Origin: an uncultured Oscillospiraceae bacterium
GTDB taxonomy: Bacteria > Bacillota > Clostridia > Oscillospirales > Acutalibacteraceae
Assembly: GCA_949283785.1 (NCBI GenBank)
Contig: CASDTR010000034.1
Location: 1-36,331, forward strand
Length of the DNA: 36,331 nt
Direction: 5' to 3'
Shown here: positions 7,758 to 15,192 of the stretch, in pieces
How positions within the stretch are numbered: position 1 is the first letter of the stretch
Layout of the letters: every line of letters begins with the position of its first letter
Made by a program: the position numbers and the translations under genes
Notes under the pieces: model-generated
Databases searched by the model: none
Told to the model about the DNA's origin: nothing
The model's input: only the letters and a program-made list of their open reading frames with translations

Positions 7758-8555
7758 TTGGAACAGAAAAAATACAAACGTATGCTCAGCGCCTATATAT
7801 TCAAGCAGGTGTTTTTCGGCGCCCTCTATGTCTGCGCAATGGGTGCAGTGGCCTTTTATCTGCAAAACATGTTTATAGCGCTGGCGGTGCTGGTTTTATG
7901 CGTTGTAATGTCCGTTAAAATGCGCCGCGTCATACTTTCAAGATATAAAAACCTTTTGGATGAGGACTGTAATCCTGCCGATTACCTGGGCTTTTACGGC
8001 GAATTTGAGAAGTTCACAAAGAGCTATTACGGTAAGATAATCTGCCGTCTCGAAATCGCCAAGGCCCTTTACTATATGGGGGACTCCGCTCAAGCTCTCA
8101 GATATCTTGCCGTGAGAGTTCCCGAGCATTCTCTGCTGCCTCAGGAACTTATGCTGTATTACAATCTCATTATAAACTGCTATTTTCACCGCGAGGACTG
8201 TGACGCCCTCGAAATAGTAAAGAGAAAAATTTCGGAGCTGGCAAGGTCGGGAAATTATCCCGTTAATATAAAGGCAGGCTTTGAGGCCATGAGGGATTTT
8301 GCGGAAAGCGCAATAGCCTTTGTAAAAAAAGACGCGGCGGGAGCCATGGAGGGACAGCAGATTTTTGAAAACGCGAAGCTTTCGAGGCTCCAATCTGTGT
8401 GCAATTCCTACCGAATGGCCTGCATTCACCTCTGGCGGGGAGAAAAGGATGAGGCGGTAAGGCTCTTCAATTATGTCAGGGACTGCGGCAACGGCCTTTA
8501 TCATGTAAAGCTTGCGGAAGAAAAGCTTAAAGAGATAGCGGACAATGTAAACTGA
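7758..8555 (+). CDS. Unknown membrane protein with helical TPR-like cytoplasmic region
   Basis: 265 residues. Start is a TTG at 7758-7760 with a perfect AGGAGG seven bases upstream; no better ATG exists. Two hydrophobic helices lie at about residues 15-34 (QVFFGALYVCAMGAVAFYLQ) and 35-51 (MFIALAVLVLCVVMSVK), followed by basic KMRR, so the remaining roughly 210 residues are cytoplasmic. That part is all-helical with spacing like tetratricopeptide repeats (YYGKIICRLEIAKALYYMGDSAQALRYL ... ACIHLWRGEKDEAVRLFNYV). It is tightly placed between DUF1015 and the GH123-like gene (14 bp to the next), so it is probably co-transcribed. It may be a scaffold; no specific role can be assigned. Confidence 0.75.
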   Translation: MEQKKYKRMLSAYIFKQVFFGALYVCAMGAVAFYLQNMFIALAVLVLCVVMSVKMRRVILSRYKNLLDEDCNPADYLGFYGEFEKFTKSYYGKIICRLEIAKALYYMGDSAQALRYLAVRVPEHSLLPQELMLYYNLIINCYFHREDCDALEIVKRKISELARSGNYPVNIKAGFEAMRDFAESAIAFVKKDAAGAMEGQQIFENAKLSRLQSVCNSYRMACIHLWRGEKDEAVRLFNYVRDCGNGLYHVKLAEEKLKEIADNVN

Positions 8556-8568
8556 AAGGCGGAGAAAG

Positions 8569-10284
8569 ATGAATAAAACCTTTTACGCTGCGGCGGTTAC
8601 TGCAAATCTCCACTGTACTGCCGAACGCTACGAAGAACTTTTGAAAACCTCAAATTCACACAATAACCTCTGGGCGTGGCGAGGAGACAGATGCTGCTCT
8701 CAGGCGGCGGTTTTGAGCCTTGAAAAGGACATAACCTCCCTTTCGATAGAACTGACCGATTTTGCCCGCAGCGACGGGGAAACTCTCCCGAAAAACAGCG
8801 CTGAATGTGTATTTGTAAAAGAGACCAAAGCTTTTGTGGGTAACGGAAAAAAAGACGATAAAAGCCGCGAGAGCTTTCCCGATATTCTGTGGTCAAATGA
8901 CCCAGTTTATCTTAAGGCAAAATCCGTACAGAGTGTCTGGCTCAATTTTGACATTCCGCAGGAGGCAAAGTCGGGACGATATACGGGAAAGCTTATTATA
9001 AGAAACGACGACAACGGAGAAACTGCGGAAATCCCCTATTCTGTTCAGGTCCTTGCTCTTACTATGCCTGAGCCCCGGAATTATCTTTTCGATATAGAGC
9101 TGTGGCAGTATCCCTACCGTGTGGCTCAGTATTACGGCGTTGAGCCCTTCGGCAAAGAGCATACCGAGATTTTGAAGCAGCATATGCTGATTTATAAAAA
9201 TATGGGCGGTCACGCCATAACGGCGAGTATTGTCGAAGAGCCCTGGAACGGACAGACCTACGGCGAATATCCGTCTATGATAAAATGGAAGAAAAAATCC
9301 GCAGGAGCTTTTGAATTTGATTTTACCGACTTCGACAAGTGGGTGGGACTTTGTGCCGATTTAGGCATAGCGGATAAAATCGTATGCTACAGCATGATCC
9401 CATGGGGAAACAAAATTACATATTTCGACGAGAAAAAGGGAAAGACAAAGACGATTGCCCCGAAGCCGGGAAAACGCGGTTATAAAAAGGTATGGAGGCA
9501 ATTCCTCAAGGCCCTCATGGAGCACACTGAGGAAAAAGGCTGGTTCGAGAGAATATATATCGGAATAGACGAGAGAAAAAACATGAAAAAGGCGTATGAC
9601 CTTGTGGAAAGCGTAAAGAATTCTGAGGGCAAGACCTTTAAAAAGGCCGCCGCCATGGATCATTTCGGCTCGAAATTTTCTTCCGTAATAGACAGAACGG
9701 ACAGCGTAAGCGTCGGTTCTCAGCCCCTCAAAGACGAAATACAGGCGTTTAAGGAGCTGTGCATAAAAAGGGGAGACGACCCTGAATTAAAGACAACGGT
9801 ATATACCTGCGTAGGCCATTTCCCCAACAGCTTTACATACAGCCTTCCCGCCGAAAGCTACTGGACGCCGTTTTTTGCGGCATCTTTAGGGGCCACGGGC
9901 TTTTTGAGATGGGCATATGACGCGTGGGTGGAAGCTCCTCTTGAGGATACGACCCATGTAAGCTTTGAATCGGGAGACTGCTTCCTCATATATCCCGACA
10001 GGGCCGACGCGGAGCATCCCCAGAGCCATATGTCGGTGCGCCTTGAAAAGCTCTGGCAGGGCGTAAGGGACGTTAATAAGCTGCTCTATCTTTCTAGGCA
10101 GTCCCCTGAGCTATGCGAGAAGGCCCACAGGATACTTAAATCCGTCCGCCGCGATTACGGTCAGACCAAGAAAAAGGCGGCGGTTGCCGATGAGAAAACG
10201 CGCCGAGAAATGCCCATAGATATGGACTGCTTAAGAAATTCTCTGTATACACTTTCTACCGATTTTCTGGATTTTATGAGCTGA
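8569..10284 (+). CDS. GH123 / DUF4091-like glycoside hydrolase, apparently cytoplasmic
   Basis: 571 residues. Residues about 40-170 form an N-terminal beta-sandwich (SVWLNFDIPQEAKSGRYTG, then EIPYSVQVLALTMPEP). Residues about 180-520 match the GH123 (former DUF4091) TIM-barrel: ELWQYPYRVAQYYG, FERIYIGIDERKNMKKAYDL with an Asp334-Glu335 pair, and ESYWTPFFAASLGATGFLRWAYDAW. Characterised GH123 enzymes are beta-N-acetylgalactosaminidases using a substrate-assisted mechanism with an adjacent acidic pair; the D-E here fits. Assignment to the barrel family is solid, substrate is inferred. There is no signal peptide, so the substrate would have to be imported or released inside the cell. It lies 14 bp after the membrane protein and 10 bp before the GNAT gene. 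Confidence 0.85.
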   Translation: MNKTFYAAAVTANLHCTAERYEELLKTSNSHNNLWAWRGDRCCSQAAVLSLEKDITSLSIELTDFARSDGETLPKNSAECVFVKETKAFVGNGKKDDKSRESFPDILWSNDPVYLKAKSVQSVWLNFDIPQEAKSGRYTGKLIIRNDDNGETAEIPYSVQVLALTMPEPRNYLFDIELWQYPYRVAQYYGVEPFGKEHTEILKQHMLIYKNMGGHAITASIVEEPWNGQTYGEYPSMIKWKKKSAGAFEFDFTDFDKWVGLCADLGIADKIVCYSMIPWGNKITYFDEKKGKTKTIAPKPGKRGYKKVWRQFLKALMEHTEEKGWFERIYIGIDERKNMKKAYDLVESVKNSEGKTFKKAAAMDHFGSKFSSVIDRTDSVSVGSQPLKDEIQAFKELCIKRGDDPELKTTVYTCVGHFPNSFTYSLPAESYWTPFFAASLGATGFLRWAYDAWVEAPLEDTTHVSFESGDCFLIYPDRADAEHPQSHMSVRLEKLWQGVRDVNKLLYLSRQSPELCEKAHRILKSVRRDYGQTKKKAAVADEKTRREMPIDMDCLRNSLYTLSTDFLDFMS

Positions 10285-10294
10285 GGTAATGAAC

Positions 10295-10804
10295 ATGATT
10301 TATGAAACCGAAATTGAAGGACTTTTACTGCGCGACGCAGAGCCCTCCGACGCTGCGGTCGTCTATAACCTTATAAGGGGAATAGCGGAGTATGAAAAAA
10401 TGCTCAATGAGGTTACGGCAACGGAGGATGATATTAGGGAGTCAATTTTTGTCAGGAAAGAAGCTGCGGTGATTTTGGCGGAGTATAAAGGTGAGACGGC
10501 GGGCTTTGCTCTCTATTTCAGAAATTACTCCACCTTTCTCGGTCGTGCAAATATGTACCTTGAGGATCTTTTTGTCTATCCGCATATGAGGGGAAAGGGC
10601 ATAGGAAAAGCGCTGTTCCTGGCAGTAGCCAACGCCGCGTACAGCCGCGGTGACGGAAGAATGGACTGGGTTTGCCTTAACTGGAATAAGCCCTCAATAG
10701 ATTTTTATAAAAGTATGGGCGCGAAAGCCATGTCCGACTGGACCGTTTACCGTCTTGACAGGGAAGCCCTTCGCCGCCTTGCGGAAGGGAAGGATAAAAA
10801 ATGA
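10295..10804 (+). CDS. GNAT N-acetyltransferase (diamine acetyltransferase-like)
   Basis: 169 residues from the ATG at 10295, preferred over the ATG at 10289 because the GAGGT site (10283-10287) is then 7 bases away. Acetyl-CoA motif A is YLEDLFVYPHMRGKGIGKAL (88-107); motif B follows as WVCLNWNKPSIDFYKSMGA (125-143) with the conserved N-x-x-x-FY. The LEDLFV..RGKGIG / W-NxPSI-FY combination is typical of spermidine/diamine acetyltransferase-like proteins. Cytoplasmic. Its last four bases (ATGA) overlap the next gene, so the two are translationally coupled. The actual acyl acceptor is unknown. Confidence 0.92.
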   Translation: MIYETEIEGLLLRDAEPSDAAVVYNLIRGIAEYEKMLNEVTATEDDIRESIFVRKEAAVILAEYKGETAGFALYFRNYSTFLGRANMYLEDLFVYPHMRGKGIGKALFLAVANAAYSRGDGRMDWVCLNWNKPSIDFYKSMGAKAMSDWTVYRLDREALRRLAEGKDKK

Positions 10805-11487
10805 TAAAGGTGAAAATATCAGAAGAACTTACCGATAAATATGAAAAATCCGCCGCGTATCTTATCCATGCCGAAGTAAAGGCGGAAAAAAGCGGCGAAG
10901 AACTTTTGGAAGTTATTGCTCGGGAATGTGAAAAAATTGAAGAGACACTCCCCCTTGACGAAATAATGAAAAAAGAGGAGATCGCAAATACGCGGCTGTG
11001 CTATAAGGCCGTAGGCAAGGACCCTCACCGTTACCGCAATGCTGCCGAGGCTATGCTCAGAAGGGTTGTAAAGGGAAAGGGACTTTACAGAATCAACAAT
11101 GTTGTGGACGTTAACAATCTTGTGTCAATAACGACGGGATTCTCAATCAGTACTTTTGATGTTTCAAGTCTCAATCCACCGCTGGAGCTTACGGTATCCC
11201 CTGAGGGGACCAGCTATCGGGGAATCGGCAGGGAGGCCGTTAACGTTGAAAACCTTCCCGCCATGCGAGACAGTGAGGGCTTTTTCGGAAATCCCACAAG
11301 CGACTGCGAGAGATGCAAAATAACTGAGGGCGAAAGAGAGATACTCATGTGCATTTACGCTTTCGGAAGCCATGAAAGCGCGAAAAAAGCAGGTCAAACC
11401 GCCCGCGAGCTGCTTAAAAAATACTGCGGCGCTCAGGTCATAGGAGAAAGTCTTATCTGGGCCGGCGAAAACTCCTGCGAAATATAA
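10801..11487 (+). CDS. Free-standing B3/B4 domain protein (PheT editing-domain-like)
   Basis: 228 residues. The whole length corresponds to a B3/B4 fold as in the beta subunit of phenylalanyl-tRNA synthetase: CYKAVGKDPHRYRNAAEAMLRRV (72-94), GLYRINNVVDVNNLVSITTGF (98-118) and YRGIGREAVNVENLPAMRD (147-165), followed by FGNPTSDCERCKIT (168-181). In PheT this domain removes mis-charged tyrosine; free-standing copies are widespread in Clostridia and usually annotated only as B3/4 proteins. Trans-editing or binding of amino acid derivatives is inference. It starts inside the stop of the GNAT gene (4-bp overlap) and ends the plus-strand run. Confidence 0.9.
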   Translation: MIKVKISEELTDKYEKSAAYLIHAEVKAEKSGEELLEVIARECEKIEETLPLDEIMKKEEIANTRLCYKAVGKDPHRYRNAAEAMLRRVVKGKGLYRINNVVDVNNLVSITTGFSISTFDVSSLNPPLELTVSPEGTSYRGIGREAVNVENLPAMRDSEGFFGNPTSDCERCKITEGEREILMCIYAFGSHESAKKAGQTARELLKKYCGAQVIGESLIWAGENSCEI

Positions 11488-11581
11488 GATAAATAAATCA
11501 GTGTAAAATTATAAATCTGCGGATATAATTTTAAATTTATACTGTACATAGCTCTGCGTTTATGATATATATAAATAAACC

Positions 11582-11604
11582 GAGAGGGATTTTTTAAACC
11601 TCTC
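11582..11604 (+). terminator. Possible weak terminator or leader hairpin
   Basis: GAGAGG (11582-11587) pairs with CCTCTC (11599-11604) around a T/A-rich loop, followed by TTT. It lies between the B3/B4 gene and the CNNM gene. The short U-run makes it weak. Confidence 0.35.
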
Positions 11605-11638
11605 TTTCATTAAAGTTAATTTGGAGTGATTTTTTTAA

Positions 11639-12889
11639 ATGGATAGTGAAAGTGCACTGTATATTGCGGTTTTGGCGGTGCTTATATTATTGTCCGCCTA
11701 CTTTTCGGCAACAGAGACAGCGTTTACCTCACTTAATCAGATCAGAATGAAAAAAATGGCGGCTGACGGCGATAAGAAGGCCAAGCTTGCCCTTAAAATC
11801 TTCAGCGATTACGACAATCTCCTTTCGACAATCCTTATAGGAAACAATATCGTAAATATCGCCTCCGCTTCCTTGGCGACGGTTATATTTACAAAATGGT
11901 TCGGCGACGCGGGCGTTACAATTTCCACTGCCGTAATGACAGTTGTGGTCCTCATTTTCGGTGAGATTTCCCCCAAGAGCATTGCCAAAGAGAAGCCCGA
12001 GAGCTTTTCAAAATTTTCCGCACCTATCATGCGTGTTTTGTTTATATGCTTTAAGCCCGTAAACTTTATTTTTTCTCAGTGGAAAAAGCTACTTATGAAA
12101 ATTATGAAGATAGGCGACAAAAAAAGCAGCATAACAGAAGAAGAGCTTAAGACCATAGTTGATGAAGTTCAGCAGGACGGAGTTATTGACAGCCATGAGG
12201 GCGAGCTTTTGAGATCGGCTCTCGATTTCGGCGACCTTGAGGTTTCCGAGATACTCACTCCCAGAGTGGATGTTGAGGCGGTGGAAGAGGAAGATTCCCT
12301 TGAAGAGCTTGAAAAGGTATTTATGGAAAGCGGATATTCCAGAATCCCCGTTTACAAGGAGACTCTTGACAATATTACGGGAGTAGTTTACCAGAAGGAT
12401 TTTTATATGAAGAGGGATAACAAGTATCTTCATGTAACTGATCTTATGCGCGAGACGATCTACGTTTCTGAGAATATGCTTGTGTTCAAGCTTCTCAGGC
12501 TTATGCAGCGCTCTAAAGTCCACATGGCCGTGGTCGTAGATGAGTTCGGCGGCACTGTGGGAATCATAACCATAGAGGATATTCTCGAAGAGCTTGTGGG
12601 AGAAATTTACGACGAGCATGAGGAGGTCCTTGAGGAAATTCGCAAGGTAGGCGAAAATCGCTTTATAATAGACTGCTCAATTAATTTTGAGGATATGATG
12701 GAGTATTTCGGATACAGCCCGGAAGAGGAATACGATTTTGTTACAGTAAGCGGCTGGGTAATGTATCAGCTTGGGAAAATCCCCGAGCCCGGCGATACCT
12801 TTACATATGATAAATTTACCGTGACGGTAACAAAGACCGATTCGAGAAGAGTTACGGAAATCGAAATCGTAGGCGGAAAAGCGGAATGA
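11639..12889 (+). CDS. CNNM/CorC-type transporter with CBS pair and CorC_HlyC domain
   Basis: 416 residues. Residues 1-150 are the CNNM (DUF21) membrane domain: helices at 7-27, around 60-85 and 95-110 with the family motif FGEISPKSIAKEKPE (107-121), and a further hydrophobic stretch at 128-146. A CBS pair spans about 205-325 (ILTPRVDVEAVE, SGYSRIPVYKETLDNITGVV, VVVDEFGGTVGIITIEDILEELVGEI). The CorC_HlyC domain is at about 335-412. Characterised bacterial members (CorC, MpfA) export Mg2+; older annotations call them hemolysins. Start ATG 11639 has GGAGTG ten bases upstream. It appears monocistronic, followed by a strong terminator. Confidence 0.95.
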   Translation: MDSESALYIAVLAVLILLSAYFSATETAFTSLNQIRMKKMAADGDKKAKLALKIFSDYDNLLSTILIGNNIVNIASASLATVIFTKWFGDAGVTISTAVMTVVVLIFGEISPKSIAKEKPESFSKFSAPIMRVLFICFKPVNFIFSQWKKLLMKIMKIGDKKSSITEEELKTIVDEVQQDGVIDSHEGELLRSALDFGDLEVSEILTPRVDVEAVEEEDSLEELEKVFMESGYSRIPVYKETLDNITGVVYQKDFYMKRDNKYLHVTDLMRETIYVSENMLVFKLLRLMQRSKVHMAVVVDEFGGTVGIITIEDILEELVGEIYDEHEEVLEEIRKVGENRFIIDCSINFEDMMEYFGYSPEEEYDFVTVSGWVMYQLGKIPEPGDTFTYDKFTVTVTKTDSRRVTEIEIVGGKAE

Positions 12890-12892
12890 TAA

Positions 12893-12923
12893 AAGGCGTA
12901 ATGCACTGAAAGCATTACGCCTT
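12893..12923. terminator. Bidirectional terminator between convergent genes
   Basis: A 12-bp stem AAGGCGTAATGC / GCATTACGCCTT (12893-12904 with 12912-12923) with a 7-base loop is followed by TGTTTTTA on the plus strand. It lies just after the CNNM stop and overlaps the last codons of the convergent minus-strand gene ending at 12915. Confidence 0.85.
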
Positions 12924-13310
12924 GTTTTTATTGAAACGGATAAGTGAATAAGCTTTTAATCTGAAAGTCAATCCCGATGTATTTGAGCGGGAAAGCTTTT
13001 CGAATACCTCCTTCGGACATTTGACGGGCTTTTTGAAAAGAATATATCTTTTTACGTTAAGCTTTCCCTTGGCGGCCCCGATAAAGCCGTCTCCGTGAAG
13101 GGGCAGAAGGTTTTCTCTTTCCAAATACTCGGAAGGGAATTTCCCGTTTTCAAGCATAGAACGCTGTACGATTATTCTGACGGGTATGTCAAGAGAAAAG
13201 AGGAAGTGAAAGAATAAATTGTTTTCCTCAGAAGATAAATTGTTGTCCGCAATGATTATTTCAATCTGCTTTGCCCGTGGCTCTGAGAGGCTTTTTTCTT
13301 TTACTTTCAT
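12915..13310 (-). CDS. Unknown small protein
   Basis: 131 residues from the ATG at 13308-13310, chosen because GGAGGTGAG stands directly upstream; an upstream in-frame start 69 bases earlier has no such site. It begins MKVKEKSLSEPRAKQIEIII and ends with a basic tail (AYSLIRFNKNKA). A strand-helix pattern is visible (KQIEIIIADNNLSSEENNLFFHFLFSLDIPVRIIVQR) that recalls a small alpha/beta domain, but I recognise no family. No membrane segment or signal peptide. It follows the membrane protein gene by about 70 bp in the same direction; its 3' end lies within the shared terminator. Confidence 0.6.
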   Translation of the reverse strand: MKVKEKSLSEPRAKQIEIIIADNNLSSEENNLFFHFLFSLDIPVRIIVQRSMLENGKFPSEYLERENLLPLHGDGFIGAAKGKLNVKRYILFKKPVKCPKEVFEKLSRSNTSGLTFRLKAYSLIRFNKNKA

Positions 13311-13382
13311 TCTCTCACCTCCTGCAATCGATATTTGTTTGCTGAGGTGATTATACAATATTTTTCCGCCGAAAAGCAATGC

Positions 13383-14213
13383 TTATGTTTCTAAAAGAGG
13401 GCTGCCCAAAATAAACGCGCTGTCGTTTTTGAGCCTTGTGCTCATTAAAAGTCCCCTTGCAAAGCAGGCGCAGCTCTGGTAATAATATGGCAGCACATAA
13501 AGGGCGGGGAAAATCAGAACGCAGGAAAGAAGCCACGGAAGAAAGCTCAGCTTGTGGAGCATGAGCTTTTTTTCATTTCCAGTCATATACACCGTGCTTT
13601 CTTTTATGGCGCCCCAGGCTGACATCAGGGGATTTTCCGCAATGAAATATGTGCTTAGAGCAAATTTTTGCATAAAGGTCCACGAAAACAGAATACCGCC
13701 GATAAGCGACAGAAGAGTTCCCGCGGCGGCAGCCAAAACGGTGTAAACGGAAAAATCGTTGACGGTGAGATAGTAAAAGGCGGAGCCGAAAAGAGCGGTT
13801 GGGATCATGAATACAATAAGGACTGCGGCGTTGATGATTTTAAGAGAGAGCCACAGCCATGCTGATTTTCCGAACATAAGAAAGCCTTTAAAAAAAAGGT
13901 GATAAGGGGCGTATTCTCTTGCGGACCGTTTCCAGAACCAGGCGTCGAGCCCGATACGGAAGGCGCCTATGGCGAAAACCGAAAGGATAAGGGCAGCGCA
14001 AGAGGCAAGAAGCCGAAGGCCGCTGTAAAGGAGAGGGTCAACGCCGACAAGGTATGCTTTGACGTTCTCCTGAGAGAAAAGGAGATTTACAAACCTTGCC
14101 AGATTGCCGAAGGCAAACCATACTGCCGTATAGACGAACACGGCCAGAGCGCAGGCAAAGCCGTTTCCGGCGAGTAGCCATTTTGCGTTTCCCTTTATTT
14201 TGCCGTTTTTCAT
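13383..14213 (-). CDS. Unknown polytopic membrane protein, DUF975-like
   Basis: 276 residues with about six membrane segments: near 17-37 (NGFACALAVFVYTAVWFAFG), 63-88 (LYSGLRLLASCAALILSVFAIGA), 118-140 (WLWLSLKIINAAVLIVFMIP), 155-180 (VYTVLAAAAGTLLSLIGGIL) and 222-247 (LSFLPWLLSCVLIFPALYVL). The C-terminal part, SAWGAIKESTVYMTGNEKKL followed by LSFLPW and PYYYQSCACFARGLL, resembles the conserved end of DUF975 membrane proteins as I remember them, but the match is partial. No substrate or pathway can be given. It is divergent from the ferredoxin gene, sharing the A/T-rich region at 14214-14356. Confidence 0.65.
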   Translation of the reverse strand: MKNGKIKGNAKWLLAGNGFACALAVFVYTAVWFAFGNLARFVNLLFSQENVKAYLVGVDPLLYSGLRLLASCAALILSVFAIGAFRIGLDAWFWKRSAREYAPYHLFFKGFLMFGKSAWLWLSLKIINAAVLIVFMIPTALFGSAFYYLTVNDFSVYTVLAAAAGTLLSLIGGILFSWTFMQKFALSTYFIAENPLMSAWGAIKESTVYMTGNEKKLMLHKLSFLPWLLSCVLIFPALYVLPYYYQSCACFARGLLMSTRLKNDSAFILGSPLLET

Positions 14214-14298
14214 TTTTTTACCCGCCCTTCTCCGATTTTATATGCAAATTTATTATGTACAGTTAAAAAGGATTTTATTATTTATATTTAAATTCCCC

Positions 14299-14326
14299 TT
14301 GAAATTTAGCCGTCATGTGATACAAT
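14299..14326 (+). promoter_or_regulatory. Promoter of the ferredoxin gene
   Basis: -35 TTGAAA (14299-14304), 16-bp spacer, -10 TACAAT (14321-14326), giving a start close to 14333 and a leader of about 25 bases with AAGGAGG. Confidence 0.7.
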
Positions 14327-14356
14327 AATGAAAAAGGTTATAAGGAGGCTACTCAA

Positions 14357-14527
14357 ATGGCATATGCTATTTCTGACGATTGCATCTCCTGCGGCGCTTG
14401 CGCAGCAGAGTGCCCCGTTGAAGCTATTTCTGAGGGCGACGGAAAGTATGTAATCGACGCTGATACCTGCATCGAGTGCGGCGCTTGCGCAGACGCTTGC
14501 CCCGTCGGAGCTCCCCAGCAGGCATAA
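14357..14527 (+). CDS. 2[4Fe-4S] clostridial-type ferredoxin
   Basis: 56 residues. Two classic cluster motifs are seen: [12 protein letters not shown] (9-20) and [12 protein letters not shown] (38-49), each CxxCxxCxxxCP, so it binds two [4Fe-4S] clusters. Length and duplicated layout match the small clostridial ferredoxins that carry electrons at low potential between pyruvate:ferredoxin oxidoreductase, hydrogenase and similar enzymes. The start has a perfect AAGGAGG nine bases upstream. It is a single-gene transcript with its own promoter and terminator, as expected for a highly expressed ferredoxin. Cytoplasmic. Confidence 0.97.
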   Translation: MAYAISDDCISCGACAAECPVEAISEGDGKYVIDADTCIECGACADACPVGAPQQA

Positions 14528-14545
14528 TCAAACAAACGCAAATGA

Positions 14546-14575
14546 AAAACCGCAGAGCGAAAGCCCTGCGGTTTT
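14546..14575. terminator. Ferredoxin terminator, probably bidirectional
   Basis: A 10-bp stem AAAACCGCAG / CTGCGGTTTT (14546-14555 with 14566-14575) ending in a T run. It follows the ferredoxin stop and also lies just past the stop of the convergent cytidylate-kinase-like gene. Its right arm is part of the 28-bp direct repeat that recurs at 17516. Confidence 0.85.
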
Positions 14576-14589
14576 TGCTGTTTTAAGTT
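14562..14589 (+). repeat. 28-bp direct repeat, copy 1
   Basis: Bases 14562-14589 (beginning AGCCCTGCGGTTTTTGCTGT) are identical to 17516-17543. This copy contains the right arm of the ferredoxin terminator and ends 3 bp before the stop of the minus-strand cytidylate-kinase-like gene. Confidence 0.95.
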
Positions 14590-14592
14590 ATT

Positions 14593-15171
14593 TCAATAAA
14601 GGGATTTGATAATCTCGACGCATTTTTCGAGGCCGAGGGTACCGCTGTTCAGTGTAATATCGTAATTCTGAGCGTGGCCCCATTTCATATCAGTATAAAA
14701 GCGGTGATAGGCAGCCCTGCGCTTGTCCTTGTCTCTGATGCGCTGTTCGGGGGATTGAGTGCGCTCACCGTATTCATTCACAATGCGTTCCGCGCGGAAT
14801 TTCATATCCGCATGGATAAAAACGCGCAGACAATCAGCTTTATCTTTCAGAATATAGTCTGCGCATCTTCCCACGATGACGCACGGACCTTTTTCCGCCA
14901 GCTGAGTGATAATCCTGAACTGAATCTGCCACAGGTAATCGGCGTTGTTAGGTGCAGCGCCTCTGTGCGAAAAGGCATTGGCCAAAAATCCGCCGGGGGA
15001 ATACTCTCCGGCTTCTTTAATGTAATCTTGCTCAAATCCGCTTTCTTCTGCGATTTTTTGGAGCAGCTCATTGTCGTAACAGGAAAGGTCCAGCTCCGCT
15101 GCTACCCGTTTTCCGATTGTGCGGCCTCCGCTGCCAAATTCGCGGCTGATTGTAATGACCCTGTTTTTCAT
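14593..15171 (-). CDS. Cytidylate-kinase-like family protein
   Basis: 192 residues. Begins MKNRVITISREFGSGGRTIG, with the variant P-loop REFGSGGRTIGK (10-21) of the Cytidylate_kin2 family. Also visible: CYDNELLQKIAEESGFEQDY, PCVIVGRCADYILKD and a lid-like arginine-rich segment RIRDKDKRRAAYHRFYTDMKW. Members are P-loop nucleotide-binding proteins often annotated as cytidylate kinase, but most bacteria with them also have a separate Cmk, so the substrate is uncertain. It is 21 bp downstream of the MATE gene and is probably co-transcribed with it. The neighbourhood (MarR-MATE) suggests a role other than housekeeping nucleotide synthesis; that is inference. Confidence 0.9.
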   Translation of the reverse strand: MKNRVITISREFGSGGRTIGKRVAAELDLSCYDNELLQKIAEESGFEQDYIKEAGEYSPGGFLANAFSHRGAAPNNADYLWQIQFRIITQLAEKGPCVIVGRCADYILKDKADCLRVFIHADMKFRAERIVNEYGERTQSPEQRIRDKDKRRAAYHRFYTDMKWGHAQNYDITLNSGTLGLEKCVEIIKSLY

Positions 15172-15192
15172 ATTTTTACCTCCTACTTTGAT

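Noticed and set aside
11488-11638. TATAAT at 11524-11529 as a CNNM promoter
   Set aside because: No acceptable -35 hexamer at the right spacing, so it was not listed.
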